NCBI GenBank assembly: GCA_023398105.1 | Contig: JAEWST010000021.1 | Coordinates: 1-10,633 of the forward strand | Source of the DNA: Bacillota bacterium | GTDB lineage: Bacteria > Bacillota > Clostridia > Acetivibrionales > DSM-1351 | DNA: 10,633 nt | Direction: 5' to 3' | Shown: positions 1-7,563 of the stretch, piece after piece | Layout of the letters: each line of letters opens with the position of its first letter | Position numbering within the stretch: the stretch's first letter is position 1 | Program-made: the position numbers and the translations under genes | The notes under the pieces: model-generated | Told to the model about the DNA's origin: nothing | Database searches by the model: none | What the model saw: only the letters and a program-made list of their open reading frames with translations

Positions 1-632
1 CAACAGCAGTTAGAACACCTGAAAATATTGGAACTGCAACAGCAACTGATATCTTTGAGGTGACAATTACAAATGATGCTCCTTTAGATTATCCAATAGG
101 AGATACAGTTGTAACCTGGACAGCAACTGATGAAAACGGCAATGTATCAACAGCAGAGCAGATTATAACAATTATAGATACAATCATGCCTGAAATAAGT
201 ATACCTCAAGATAAAATGGTAGAAGCAACAGCAGTTAGAACACCTGTAGACATTGGAGTAGCAACAGGATCTGATATATTTGATGTGACTATCAGAAATA
301 ATGCTAAGGCAGATTACGGAATAGGTGATACATATGTAGTCTGGATTGCAAAGGATGCAAATAATAATGTAGCAACAGGAAGACAGAAAATTACAGTAAA
401 AGATACTACAAAACCAGTATTGACTGTACCAGCAGATGTTACAGTTTCTGCAACTGGTACAAGAACAATTGTGCCAATTGGACAGGCTACAGCAAAAGAC
501 ATATTTGAAGTAGCGATAACAAAGGATGCTCCTGCTGATTTCCCTGTTGGTCAAACAGTAGTAACTTGGACAGCAAAAGATGCAAACGGAAATGTTTCTA
601 CAGCAACGCAGAACGTATTTGTAATAGCACCT
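1..632 (+). repeat. Tandem 225-bp repeats encoding HYR domains
   Basis: Three tandem units (the first cut by the window edge) have an exact period of 225 bases, 75 codons. The codons for the AVRTP or TRT start of each unit fall at 12, 237 and 462. The first two units share an identical 21-base block at 1-21 and 226-246, which suggests recent duplication or gene conversion within the array. Confidence 0.85.
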
Positions 633-1103
633 CAAAACACAGTAATAGTAAAGGCATATAATTCTACCAGATCAAGTACGTCAAATACAATTGATCCAAG
701 GATTATGGTGGAAAATGTAAGTAATACAACAATTAATCTTTCAGATATAAAGATTAGATACTACTACACTGTAGATGGTAGTAAAGATCAGGATTACTGG
801 TGTGATTATGCACAAGTAATAGGTTCTAATACTATTACTTCCTACGTTACAGGGAATGATATTCAAGCAAGTTCCATTAAGACAGGAAGTGATTATTATC
901 TTGAAATAAGCTTTACAAGCAATGCTGGTAGCCTTAATTCTGGAGAGAAAGTTATGATTCAAGGTAGGCTTTGCAAAAAAGACTGGTCAAACTATACACA
1001 GTCAAATGATTACTCCTTTAATTCAACTGCAACTGATTATACTGAGAACACTAAAATAACAGTATATTCATCAGGTAATTTGATTTATGGTGTAGAACCA
1101 TAG
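1..1103 (+). CDS. HYR-repeat protein with C-terminal CBM3 cellulose-binding module (5' partial)
   Basis: This is the C-terminal part of a larger protein. The frame is open to the first base of the window (first whole codon at base 3), so the GTG at 60 is not a credible start. Bases 1 to about 630 encode HYR-type immunoglobulin-like repeats of 75 residues, each with motifs like DIFEV, GDTVVTWTA and DANGNVS. Bases from about 640 to the stop encode a family 3 carbohydrate-binding module. Diagnostic stretches are IRYYYTVDGSKDQ, WCDYA, YLEISF, QGR and DWSNYTQSNDYSF, almost as in clostridial scaffoldin CBM3s. The QGR arginine and DWSNY tryptophan of the flat cellulose-binding face are kept, while the usual His after WCD is Tyr. 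The protein ends right after the module, with no dockerin or sortase signal. It is probably a secreted or surface protein that binds cellulose; any catalytic part would lie upstream. The CBM3 call is firm, the overall role unknown. Confidence 0.93.
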   Translation, partial: TAVRTPENIGTATATDIFEVTITNDAPLDYPIGDTVVTWTATDENGNVSTAEQIITIIDTIMPEISIPQDKMVEATAVRTPVDIGVATGSDIFDVTIRNNAKADYGIGDTYVVWIAKDANNNVATGRQKITVKDTTKPVLTVPADVTVSATGTRTIVPIGQATAKDIFEVAITKDAPADFPVGQTVVTWTAKDANGNVSTATQNVFVIAPQNTVIVKAYNSTRSSTSNTIDPRIMVENVSNTTINLSDIKIRYYYTVDGSKDQDYWCDYAQVIGSNTITSYVTGNDIQASSIKTGSDYYLEISFTSNAGSLNSGEKVMIQGRLCKKDWSNYTQSNDYSFNSTATDYTENTKITVYSSGNLIYGVEP

Positions 1104-1116
1104 TAAAACAATTGCT

Positions 1117-1152
1117 TTCAGGCTACAAACCCAATAGGGTTTGTAGCCTGAA
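1117..1152 (+). terminator. Terminator-like hairpin after the CBM3 gene
   Basis: A perfect 16-base-pair inverted repeat (arms 1117-1132 and 1137-1152) with an AATA loop starts 13 bases after the stop codon. A stem this strong, placed directly after a gene, is probably the transcription terminator. It lacks a clear T-run on either side, so it could instead be a 3'-end stabilising or processing stem. Confidence 0.6.
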
Positions 1153-1310
1153 GTATGTTATGGGAAAGTTGAATAATTTAAGTAATTCTCAGAACAAGTG
1201 GTATTTCACACCACTCATGTTATGTAAAAACTAAGAACGTAAAATTATCTAAAATTTAATATGGTAGTATTTCATCTCCTGAAATTTACTTATACATTAG
1301 AGTAGATTTT

Positions 1311-1320
1311 AGGGGAGTGA
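1311..1320 (+). promoter_or_regulatory. Ribosome-binding site of the giant toxin gene
   Basis: AGGGGAGTGA lies about 11 bases before ATG 1329. The codon just before that ATG is TAA (1326-1328), in frame, which fixes the start. No convincing -35/-10 pair was found in 1153-1310. Confidence 0.6.
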
Positions 1321-1328
1321 TAGCATAA

Positions 1329-4300
1329 ATGCAGACACAAAAACCGGCAGAACAAAAGCAAGAGCAGTCATTGGGAAAAGCAAGCAATAATTTAAAAAAT
1401 GTACCTGCTTCTCAAAAGCCCGTTTCCAAAAAGAATACAGTCAGAACAACAGAATATAAAAAAATGATTGACATATGTTTAACTGATCCTGATTCTGTTA
1501 CACGTGATGAATTTATGGCATTTCAAAGTGCAATGGGATATGGACAGATAGTTAGACTGATTGAAGAGGGAAAACGCCGTAAAATGGCAGCAAAAGGCGA
1601 GAAGAAAGGTCAAGAACCAACCTCTGTAGCAGACAAACAAAAGCAAAAGGTAGATACCGCAAAAACAGCCAAAAATGAAGTAAAGAATAATATTGAAACA
1701 AAAGCAGAACAAACTAAAGCAACTACAGCGAAAAATTTGACAAAGACTCTTATAGATACAGCAAAACCAAAAAATAAAGAGCCTGAAGCTGAGCAAAAAA
1801 CGGTGAAGACAGCAGTACAGGCAGCACCAAAACCAGCAGTGCAAACTTCAAAGACAGCAACACAAGTAGCACCAAAAGCAGCGGTAGAAACTGCAAAGAC
1901 AGCAGTACAGTCTGAACCAAAATCAATGCTACAAACAGTAGCAAATACAGCAGCTCAGGTAGCACCAAAAGTAGCACTGCAAACAACTGCAAAGGCAGCT
2001 GCTCAGGCGGTGTCAAAATCAGCAGCACAAAATACAGTAAAGACGGCAGCACAGGCAATTCCAAAATCAGTAACACAGACAGCACAAAAAGCAGTACAGA
2101 CAGCGGTTAATGCAGAGCAACAAGCAGTGCCAAAAGAAGAGCTAAAGGAAAAGGCAACAGGAAAAGCAGTACCAGAAGCAGCGTTACCTACAACGGCAAA
2201 GACTGCTGGACAGACTACATCAAAATCCGCTGTAGAAACAACTTCAAAAGCAGTAGCACAGACAACGCAAGCAGCCTCAAAAAATAAGACTAATAAGTCA
2301 TCAGATACACAAAGTACATTGCAAAAAGGTAAAGAAAAAGGCAGCGAAGGAAATAAAGCTGCAGCATCAAAGCTTGATGGAGGCCCTGCTCTTGGAAAAG
2401 GAGGGGGTGGGACAAAAGGACCAAGTGCTCAAAAAATTAATGAAAGTCTTAAACCAAAAAGGGAAGTAAAGCCTGCACCTAAAATAACAGGAGAAGACCC
2501 TGGTAAAATATTAAGCCAATTAGGTAGTGCAGATGCAACTCAGGTTATAAATACCTTCTCTGAGGCAAATGCTGCTTCAAAAGGAGCCTTTGATAAAGAA
2601 CAAGAAAAAGCTCAGAAGCTATTACCTGAAATTCCAACACCTACAGGGCTAGAACCTGTAAATAAGCAAGGTAATATTGAACCAAAACAAAGTCCAATAC
2701 AGCATAAAATGATTAGTGCTTTTAAGGCTGTAAAATCAGGTGGAAAAGCACAGCAAGGAAATATTCAGGACTTTAATTTGCCTGAAAAAGAAGATCTTGA
2801 TGCTAATGATGTTATGAATGAAGCAAAAGCTTGTACTGCGAATCCTCCCGAAATTGGTATGACAGGAGAGGCAGATCCATCTCAAATTGAGGGTTTTGAG
2901 TCAGAAGCTTCCGAAAGTGTTGAGAATTCAAAACAGGCTGAAGTGGAACAAATGAAAAAGGAATTTGGAGAAAATAATATTGCACCTTTGGTTGACAACA
3001 CAATATTAAAAGCAAAAGAGTCGATACGTGCTGCAGCACCTAAAAAGCTTGATATTAAGAAAATGGAACAAGTAAAGCCTGAGGTTGCATCAAGGGTAGA
3101 CCCAGCTGTAAATGACACTTTACAGAATTATATGAATCAGCAAACTGGTGAGTATGAAAAGGGCAAAGCTAAATATGATGCAGGTGTAGAAGCTGAAAAA
3201 GCTACAGCAGATGAGAAAATAGAAAGCCACAAAGCAGAAGCTAAGGAGAAGCAACAAATTGAGCAGGAGAAGGCAAAAGCAGATGTAGATGGCTATAGAG
3301 ACCAATGGCAAAGCGAAGTTGATCAGGCTACAGCAGAATACGATACTGAAGCCAATACCGAAGTAGCAGGAAAGAGAAAAGAAGTAGGAAATATAAAGGA
3401 AGAAAAAGACGGTGAGGTAAAATCAACTCTTAAAACTGCTGAACAAGAGGCAGAAAAGGAATGTGATACAGCAAAGAAAGATGCAGATGAGAAGGAAAAA
3501 GAAGGAGAGAAAGAGAAGAAGAATTGGTTTGAAAGAGCTGTAGATGCAGTGGGAGACGGCTTAAAGGCTATAGGAGAAGGAATAAAGAAAGCAATCAATG
3601 GTATATTTAATGCACTGAGAAGTTTAGTAAAAACCATATTTGAAAAAGCAAAGCAGGCGGCTATGGCGTTAATTGAAGCAGGACGTAAGCTGATAGTTGA
3701 TTGTATTAAGGTATTGGGAGAAGTCCTCAAAAAGCTGGTAAAGAAGCTATTAGAAAAATTCCCTGCTATAGCTGAAAAAATATGTGCATTAATAGATAAA
3801 GCAGTTAACCTTGCTGTAGCAGCTGTAAACATAATAGCAGAAGGTTTGAAAAAAGCAGTAACTCTAGCTTTAGATTTAATGGCTAAAGGACTTGACACTC
3901 TCTTAGCGGTTTATCAGAAATTTTATAATGGAATTATGGATGGTTTGAAGAAATTTTTGAGTATGGATTTTATGGATATACTAAAAATTGCATTAGAAGC
4001 TGCAATGATTGCAGCAGAAATTGCAGCAGCTTTTGTTTCTATGGGAGGCAGTGTATTGGCACAGATAGTTAAATGGATAGCTACGACACTTCCAAGCCTT
4101 ATTAGTAAAGCAAGGGCTATAATGGGCTTTGTTAATACAATTAGAAGTATTAAATTTAGTGATATAAAAGAAATGCTTAGTCCATCAGGAATTGCAGATT
4201 TCCTTGTAAAAGGACTCTTTGGTGAGCTAAAAGCATTGGACGGGGCAGAAGGCGAAAAAGGTGAAAAGGAAGAGGCTGAGTCTGCAGGCGGTGGTTCAGG

Positions 4301-5987
4301 AAAGGGATTAGAAAAGATTCTGAGTACACTTACAAAAGTACTTAATAAGATTAAAGGTGTGTACGGAAAGGTTGCAGGAGCAGTAAACAAGGTACTACCA
4401 GTAATCAATATAACTAATAAAAAGTGGTTTGATCCCTTCAGCATGGTATATGCAGGAGTTGCAAAGGTTATTGAGGTAGCTCAAAATCCTGCACAAGCAT
4501 TAGGTGAAGGCGTAGAAAGTCTAAAAGGAGCAGCAGGAAATTTCTTTGGAGGTATAAAGACAAAGATATCCACAGTTGCGGGAGATATTAAGGAAAAGGT
4601 AGCAATCCTTGGAAAGCCAGCAGAGTTGCTCAAGTTAATACTCAATAAGGGTGTTGACATGGTACTGAACTTCATTATAATGAATCCACCTTCAGCCCTT
4701 TTGAAGGCAGTATTTAAACTGATAGAAGCAGTTGCAGGAAAGTCGCTGGTAGAGCTGATACGTCAGACTATACCATTTGCAGACAAGCTGCTTAATAGTA
4801 TAGCAGAATCAGGTCCTGTACAGGCTATAGCATCACCGTTACAAGAGCCTATAAGCAAGGTAAGCGGTGCAATAGACGATGTTACATCAGGGGTAACAGG
4901 CATTGTAGATGATGCGGAGCAGAAGGCTATGTCAGCCTTTGGTAGCGGTGAAAAGCTCATAACAGGCTTTATTGGCGGCGGCAGTAAGGGTGGAAGTAAA
5001 GGCGGAGGAAAAGCTGGCGGTGGAAAAGGCGGCGGCGGAGACTTCTTCGGCACTCTAAAATCAGGAATACATACAAGATTGGTTTCATTAGGAGAAGCAA
5101 ATCTGAAAACCAAGGGCAAGGCATTGCTAAATAAAGGAGTTCAGAAGGGTAAGGATCTTGCAAAGGCGGGAATAAATAAGGGTAAGGAAGTTATTGTAGA
5201 TGCAGCAGGCAAGATCAAACAAATGCTTACACCAAAAGTCAAGTTCAAGCTAGGCAATGAAAGCCATGAGCTTTGGGTTGAAAGTGGTAAGAATAAGAAT
5301 GTTGTAATGATGGCGAGTGAAAAGAAACCTATAGAACAAAATTCTGATGCAAGAAGGATATTGGAAAAAAATAGCGAATCAAATAAGAAGAAGAATGAGT
5401 TGCAGGATAAGCAAAAAGAGACAAGTGTTAAATCAAATATTAATGAATTAGCAAGTGTAATGGAAAAGGCTTCTGCGGGAGTAAGTGAAGCTGGCAAAGA
5501 TAATAATAAGGGATTTCCAGAAAATTATCCTATAAGGGCGTATCGGGGTAAGGATTTGTCCGGAATGGATAGTATTTACATTGCAGATGTAAAGCTTGTG
5601 GTTGAAATGCCTTTTGTAGGAAATGATGCACCAAATGCTAATTCTGAAGGGTGGATGAGAGATAGCCTTTATTACTGGCAAGAAATATATAAAAGGTATC
5701 CATCTGCATTTAGTGAATTTAATAAAGATGTTATTTTTGGAAGAAATCCGGATGGATTACAAGCCCCATCTAACGATATAACATTTAGAAAAGCTTTTCC
5801 ACAATACGATGGTTCAGGCTTAAAAGGCAAGAAACTAGTCCATCATCATATTGGTGGTGGTGGGCAAGCTTTTGGATTACCACAGCCTTTACATCCAGGA
5901 TTTGGTGGAATACATAATGTTGAAAAGCAATTTGGTATATGGGGTACTGATTCAAAAAATGCAGAACTATTGAAAAAATTTCTTTAA
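1329..5987 (+). CDS. Giant polymorphic-toxin protein with C-terminal HNH/Endo VII-like HHH domain, probable eCIS cargo
   Basis: A 1552-residue protein without a signal peptide. In order: a polar, probably disordered leader (1-40); a small helical segment (about 41-85, EYKKMIDICL to RLIEEGKRRK); A/Q/T/K/P repeats (160-253, decaying to about 325); Gly-rich linkers and polar sequence; an E/K/A-rich coiled coil (about 600-731); a long amphipathic and hydrophobic helical region (732-970, starting NWFERAVDAVGDG); a second helical region; a Gly/Lys hinge (1216-1237); a beta-like segment (1304-1330, HELWV then MMAS); and a variable tip (about 1395-1552). The tip holds H1505-H1507, then GGGGQ, LH1522 and GGIH1529N, a His-rich arrangement resembling HNH/Endo VII-fold toxins. 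This modular layout is that of polymorphic toxins, and the Afp15/Afp16-type genes downstream suggest delivery by a contractile particle. The known eCIS-core peptidase motif HExxH (DUF4157) is not seen. An alternative is a tape-measure protein carrying a toxin tip. Exact nuclease family and substrate are not settled. Confidence 0.78.
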   Translation: MQTQKPAEQKQEQSLGKASNNLKNVPASQKPVSKKNTVRTTEYKKMIDICLTDPDSVTRDEFMAFQSAMGYGQIVRLIEEGKRRKMAAKGEKKGQEPTSVADKQKQKVDTAKTAKNEVKNNIETKAEQTKATTAKNLTKTLIDTAKPKNKEPEAEQKTVKTAVQAAPKPAVQTSKTATQVAPKAAVETAKTAVQSEPKSMLQTVANTAAQVAPKVALQTTAKAAAQAVSKSAAQNTVKTAAQAIPKSVTQTAQKAVQTAVNAEQQAVPKEELKEKATGKAVPEAALPTTAKTAGQTTSKSAVETTSKAVAQTTQAASKNKTNKSSDTQSTLQKGKEKGSEGNKAAASKLDGGPALGKGGGGTKGPSAQKINESLKPKREVKPAPKITGEDPGKILSQLGSADATQVINTFSEANAASKGAFDKEQEKAQKLLPEIPTPTGLEPVNKQGNIEPKQSPIQHKMISAFKAVKSGGKAQQGNIQDFNLPEKEDLDANDVMNEAKACTANPPEIGMTGEADPSQIEGFESEASESVENSKQAEVEQMKKEFGENNIAPLVDNTILKAKESIRAAAPKKLDIKKMEQVKPEVASRVDPAVNDTLQNYMNQQTGEYEKGKAKYDAGVEAEKATADEKIESHKAEAKEKQQIEQEKAKADVDGYRDQWQSEVDQATAEYDTEANTEVAGKRKEVGNIKEEKDGEVKSTLKTAEQEAEKECDTAKKDADEKEKEGEKEKKNWFERAVDAVGDGLKAIGEGIKKAINGIFNALRSLVKTIFEKAKQAAMALIEAGRKLIVDCIKVLGEVLKKLVKKLLEKFPAIAEKICALIDKAVNLAVAAVNIIAEGLKKAVTLALDLMAKGLDTLLAVYQKFYNGIMDGLKKFLSMDFMDILKIALEAAMIAAEIAAAFVSMGGSVLAQIVKWIATTLPSLISKARAIMGFVNTIRSIKFSDIKEMLSPSGIADFLVKGLFGELKALDGAEGEKGEKEEAESAGGGSGKGLEKILSTLTKVLNKIKGVYGKVAGAVNKVLPVINITNKKWFDPFSMVYAGVAKVIEVAQNPAQALGEGVESLKGAAGNFFGGIKTKISTVAGDIKEKVAILGKPAELLKLILNKGVDMVLNFIIMNPPSALLKAVFKLIEAVAGKSLVELIRQTIPFADKLLNSIAESGPVQAIASPLQEPISKVSGAIDDVTSGVTGIVDDAEQKAMSAFGSGEKLITGFIGGGSKGGSKGGGKAGGGKGGGGDFFGTLKSGIHTRLVSLGEANLKTKGKALLNKGVQKGKDLAKAGINKGKEVIVDAAGKIKQMLTPKVKFKLGNESHELWVESGKNKNVVMMASEKKPIEQNSDARRILEKNSESNKKKNELQDKQKETSVKSNINELASVMEKASAGVSEAGKDNNKGFPENYPIRAYRGKDLSGMDSIYIADVKLVVEMPFVGNDAPNANSEGWMRDSLYYWQEIYKRYPSAFSEFNKDVIFGRNPDGLQAPSNDITFRKAFPQYDGSGLKGKKLVHHHIGGGGQAFGLPQPLHPGFGGIHNVEKQFGIWGTDSKNAELLKKFL
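1806..2087 (+). repeat. Six tandem 45-48-bp repeats coding for a K-T-A-x-Q-x-x-P-K-x-x-x-Q-T unit
   Basis: Residues 160-253 of the giant protein form six consecutive units of 15 or 16 residues, for example KTAVQAAPKPAVQTS, then KTATQVAPKAAVETA, then KTAVQSEPKSMLQTVA. Similar but decayed units continue to about base 2300. The composition is almost only Ala, Gln, Lys, Thr, Val, Pro and Ser, which fits an extended or helical spacer. The low-complexity DNA also gives long spurious open frames on the minus strand. Confidence 0.8.
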
Positions 5988-6010
5988 TAGAAAAAGGAGA
6001 AGATGGTAAT

Positions 6011-6529
6011 ATGAAACAAGCACTTGAAGAACATTTTAAAAGGAAGTATTTAAGATGGAAACAGTATAAAAATACATTACCTGTTATTTGTTGGGATGAA
6101 GATGTGCCTCCGTTTATGTATGTTGGAGAGGTAAATAGTGAAGGGTATGTACAATGGAAAGCTGTTGAGAAAGATGAAGTTTACGACTTTAAACAAATCC
6201 AAGATGAATTTAATTTTATTCTAAATAATGATATTAAAGAATATTTCAATTCATATTGGTTTCTTGAAATGACTGGAAAATATAGAGACTATAGCATTAT
6301 ACTTGAGCCTGTTATTCCTGGAATTGGTTTAAGGGATTTCCATTTTAATTTGGAAGAATATTTTAAAAGCCATAGAAATCAACTTAACTATATACCTATT
6401 GGATTTGAAGCAAATGGCTTGCCAATAGTAATGAATAATGAAACAGGAAAAGTCTATATTGAAGACTACGAAAATGGAAGTTATAAGGAAATTGCATATA
6501 GCATTGAGGAATTAATTAATCAGTTGTAA
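6011..6529 (+). CDS. Syd-like (SUKH superfamily) immunity protein
   Basis: A 172-residue acidic protein without signal peptide or membrane segment. It begins 23 bases after the toxin stop, behind a good AAGGAGA site at 5994-6000; a nearer ATG at 6003 runs straight into a stop. The layout follows the Syd family: an N-terminal helix (ALEEHFKRKYLRW), a strand region with WDEDVPPFMYVGE and VQWKAVEK, then NNDIKEYFNSYW, which matches the family's DIHAFYGTQY region. Next come YRDYSIILEP, IPIGF, NNETGKVYIEDY and a final helix SIEELINQL. Syd was first described as a SecY-interacting protein of E. coli, but Syd-like members of the SUKH superfamily are common immunity proteins beside HNH/Endo VII-type toxins. 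Its place directly behind such a toxin tip makes immunity the best call, protecting the producer's cytoplasm. Binding to the tip is inferred. Confidence 0.72.
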   Translation: MKQALEEHFKRKYLRWKQYKNTLPVICWDEDVPPFMYVGEVNSEGYVQWKAVEKDEVYDFKQIQDEFNFILNNDIKEYFNSYWFLEMTGKYRDYSIILEPVIPGIGLRDFHFNLEEYFKSHRNQLNYIPIGFEANGLPIVMNNETGKVYIEDYENGSYKEIAYSIEELINQL

Positions 6530-6557
6530 GTATCTAATATTTATAATGTACACACAC

Positions 6558-6595
6558 AAGGGTGGTTATCTCAATAGGGATAGCTGCCTTTCTTT
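6558..6595 (+). terminator. Rho-independent terminator after the immunity gene
   Basis: Arms 6558-6571 and 6578-6591 form a stem of about 14 base pairs, several of them G-U, around a 6-base loop. The 3' arm runs into TTTCTTT (6589-6595). It sits about 30 bases after the immunity stop and would end the toxin-immunity transcript. Confidence 0.58.
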
Positions 6596-6599
6596 ATGA

Positions 6600-7002
6600 T
6601 TTTATGATGCTTTCTGTGTAGCAAAGATACTAAGGGATATGTTTGGACACATTGCCAGATGAGAGCCATGATGAGTTATTCTGGACAATCCGTCAATTGG
6701 TAAAAAGAAGGGATTCTCTTGTACAAGGGATTATTATTGCCCAAAATCAGCTAAATGCCCAGCTTACATATGTTTGCCCAAGCTACAAGGAATATTTCTG
6801 TGATGTTGACACCAAAACAGCGATATACTTTTGGGAGACATACCCACACCCAAAGCACCTTAAATACATTCAATTAGAAGTTCTTTTGGAAGAATTGAGG
6901 AAGGTGCATAGAGGTACAACTGTAAAGAAAGTGAATCAAATATTGACATTAATTGAGATTTTGTCTCTTTTAAGACCTTATTTTTATTTAAAATATAGTT
7001 AA
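6600..7002 (+). pseudogene. IS110-family transposase remnant (frameshifted, truncated at both ends)
   Basis: The readable piece from 6643 encodes about 119 residues with stretches typical of IS110-family transposases: DTLPDESHDELFWTI, QLVKRRDSLVQ, NQLNAQL, SYKEYFCDVDTKTA and FWETYP-PKHLK. Its only possible start is a TTG just after an in-frame stop at 6631. A second piece in another frame (about 6600-6643) reads DAFCVAKILRDMF, which resembles the motif that precedes this region in intact enzymes, so a frameshift separates the two. Intact members have roughly 400 residues with an N-terminal DEDD nuclease-like domain and a C-terminal transposase domain. Here most of the catalytic half and the whole C-terminal half are missing, and the tail after RKVHRGTTVKK drifts away from the family. 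No element ends were recognised. It is a dead relic marking an old insertion between the immunity gene and the machinery genes. Confidence 0.8.
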
Positions 7003-7214
7003 TAAGGCAGATATCCGATTTTATCTTAGTCAGTTAATCTAAAAATCAACTTATATATTATTTGAATTAACTTCCCCCAAATTTCTGGTTGTATTTCCCC
7101 TCCCCAATTTACTTAATTTACGAGTGAGTTTTAAATATTACAAAATCCAATTAAATGAACTTAATAAAAAGGCTTATCTTTCAAGCTTATTTTAAAGCCC
7201 TGCTTTATAAGGAA

Positions 7215-7243
7215 TTGAATGAAGTTTAGTTTAAGTCTATAGT
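7215..7243 (+). promoter_or_regulatory. Sigma-A-type promoter for the small gene and possibly the eCIS genes
   Basis: TTGAAT (7215-7220) and TATAGT (7238-7243) are separated by exactly 17 bases, close to the TTGACA/TATAAT consensus. Transcription would start near 7250 and leave a leader of about 70 bases before ATG 7321. It lies after the immunity-gene terminator and the IS110 relic, so the genes downstream need such a promoter. In AT-rich DNA chance matches occur. Confidence 0.5.
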
Positions 7244-7307
7244 GATTTAAATTTTTTAAGGTATTCTGCCTTAACGGAATTTGAAAGTTGTTTAAATAAC
7301 TTTTATC

Positions 7308-7313
7308 AGGAGG
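7308..7313 (+). promoter_or_regulatory. Strong Shine-Dalgarno for the 80-residue protein
   Basis: AGGAGG, a full consensus site, lies 7 bases before ATG 7321. It is the strongest ribosome-binding site in the window and argues that the small frame is truly translated. Confidence 0.75.
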
Positions 7314-7320
7314 AAAACAA

Positions 7321-7563
7321 ATGGAAGAAATAAACGGCGAATTAAATAGCGTTATAGAGCTATTAAAAAAAGTAAGGGAACAAAACGGTAAAGCATTAAA
7401 TGAATGTCCTGAGGATAAGCTATTGTGTGATGCGGAATACGGAAGACTTTTTCAAAGCCTTTGGACATCTGATTTCAAGCTGAAAAATTTGATTATATTG
7501 CTTGAAGTTATAGATAAGAGTATCAAATCTGAGCTTAAATTTAGTAAGCACAGGTGTGGTTAA
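7321..7563 (+). CDS. Small helical protein of unknown function
   Basis: An 80-residue protein that I do not recognise. It appears all-helical: an N-terminal helix with heptad-like spacing (INGELNSVIELLKKVREQ), a short link with a Cys (NECPEDK), and two further helices (AEYGRLFQSLW and LKNLIILLEVIDKSIK). The Lys/His/Cys-rich end is KFSKHRCG. There is no signal peptide or membrane segment. It has three cysteines without a metal-binding spacing. A consensus Shine-Dalgarno and a likely promoter upstream support expression. It stands 165 bases before the eCIS ATPase on the same strand and could be an accessory, adaptor or regulator of the particle genes, but that rests on position only. Confidence 0.65.
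   Translation: MEEINGELNSVIELLKKVREQNGKALNECPEDKLLCDAEYGRLFQSLWTSDFKLKNLIILLEVIDKSIKSELKFSKHRCG

Larger units (their letters stand above)
7003..7320 (+). other. AT-rich intergenic region with a promoter and leader
   Basis: These 318 bases hold no credible open frame. They contain a sigma-A-like promoter at 7215-7243 and a strong ribosome-binding site at 7308-7313. No convincing terminator, RNA gene or remaining part of the IS110 element was recognised. Confidence 0.6.

Noticed and set aside
147..635. Minus-strand 162-codon frame opposite the HYR repeats
   Set aside because: It is a Cys/Tyr/Ile-rich translation with a repeat period imposed by the + strand HYR array; no start signal.
1197..1215. 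Small dyad AGTGGT/ACCACT, and another ATTTCA/TGAAAT at 1269-1285, upstream of the toxin gene
   Set aside because: Six-pair stems are expected by chance in AT-rich spacer. They could be operators, but nothing links them to a known regulator, and no matching promoter was found.
1479..2085. Long minus-strand open frames opposite the giant toxin gene
   Set aside because: They are low-complexity Leu/Cys/Phe-rich shadows of the A/Q/K/T repeat region with no ribosome-binding sites or family resemblance.
3323..4444. Minus-strand open frames of 191 and 173 codons opposite the helical region
   Set aside because: Their Ser/Phe/Ala/Pro-rich composition is what antisense of Lys/Glu/Ala helices gives. 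The + strand frame is continuous and has clear domain structure.
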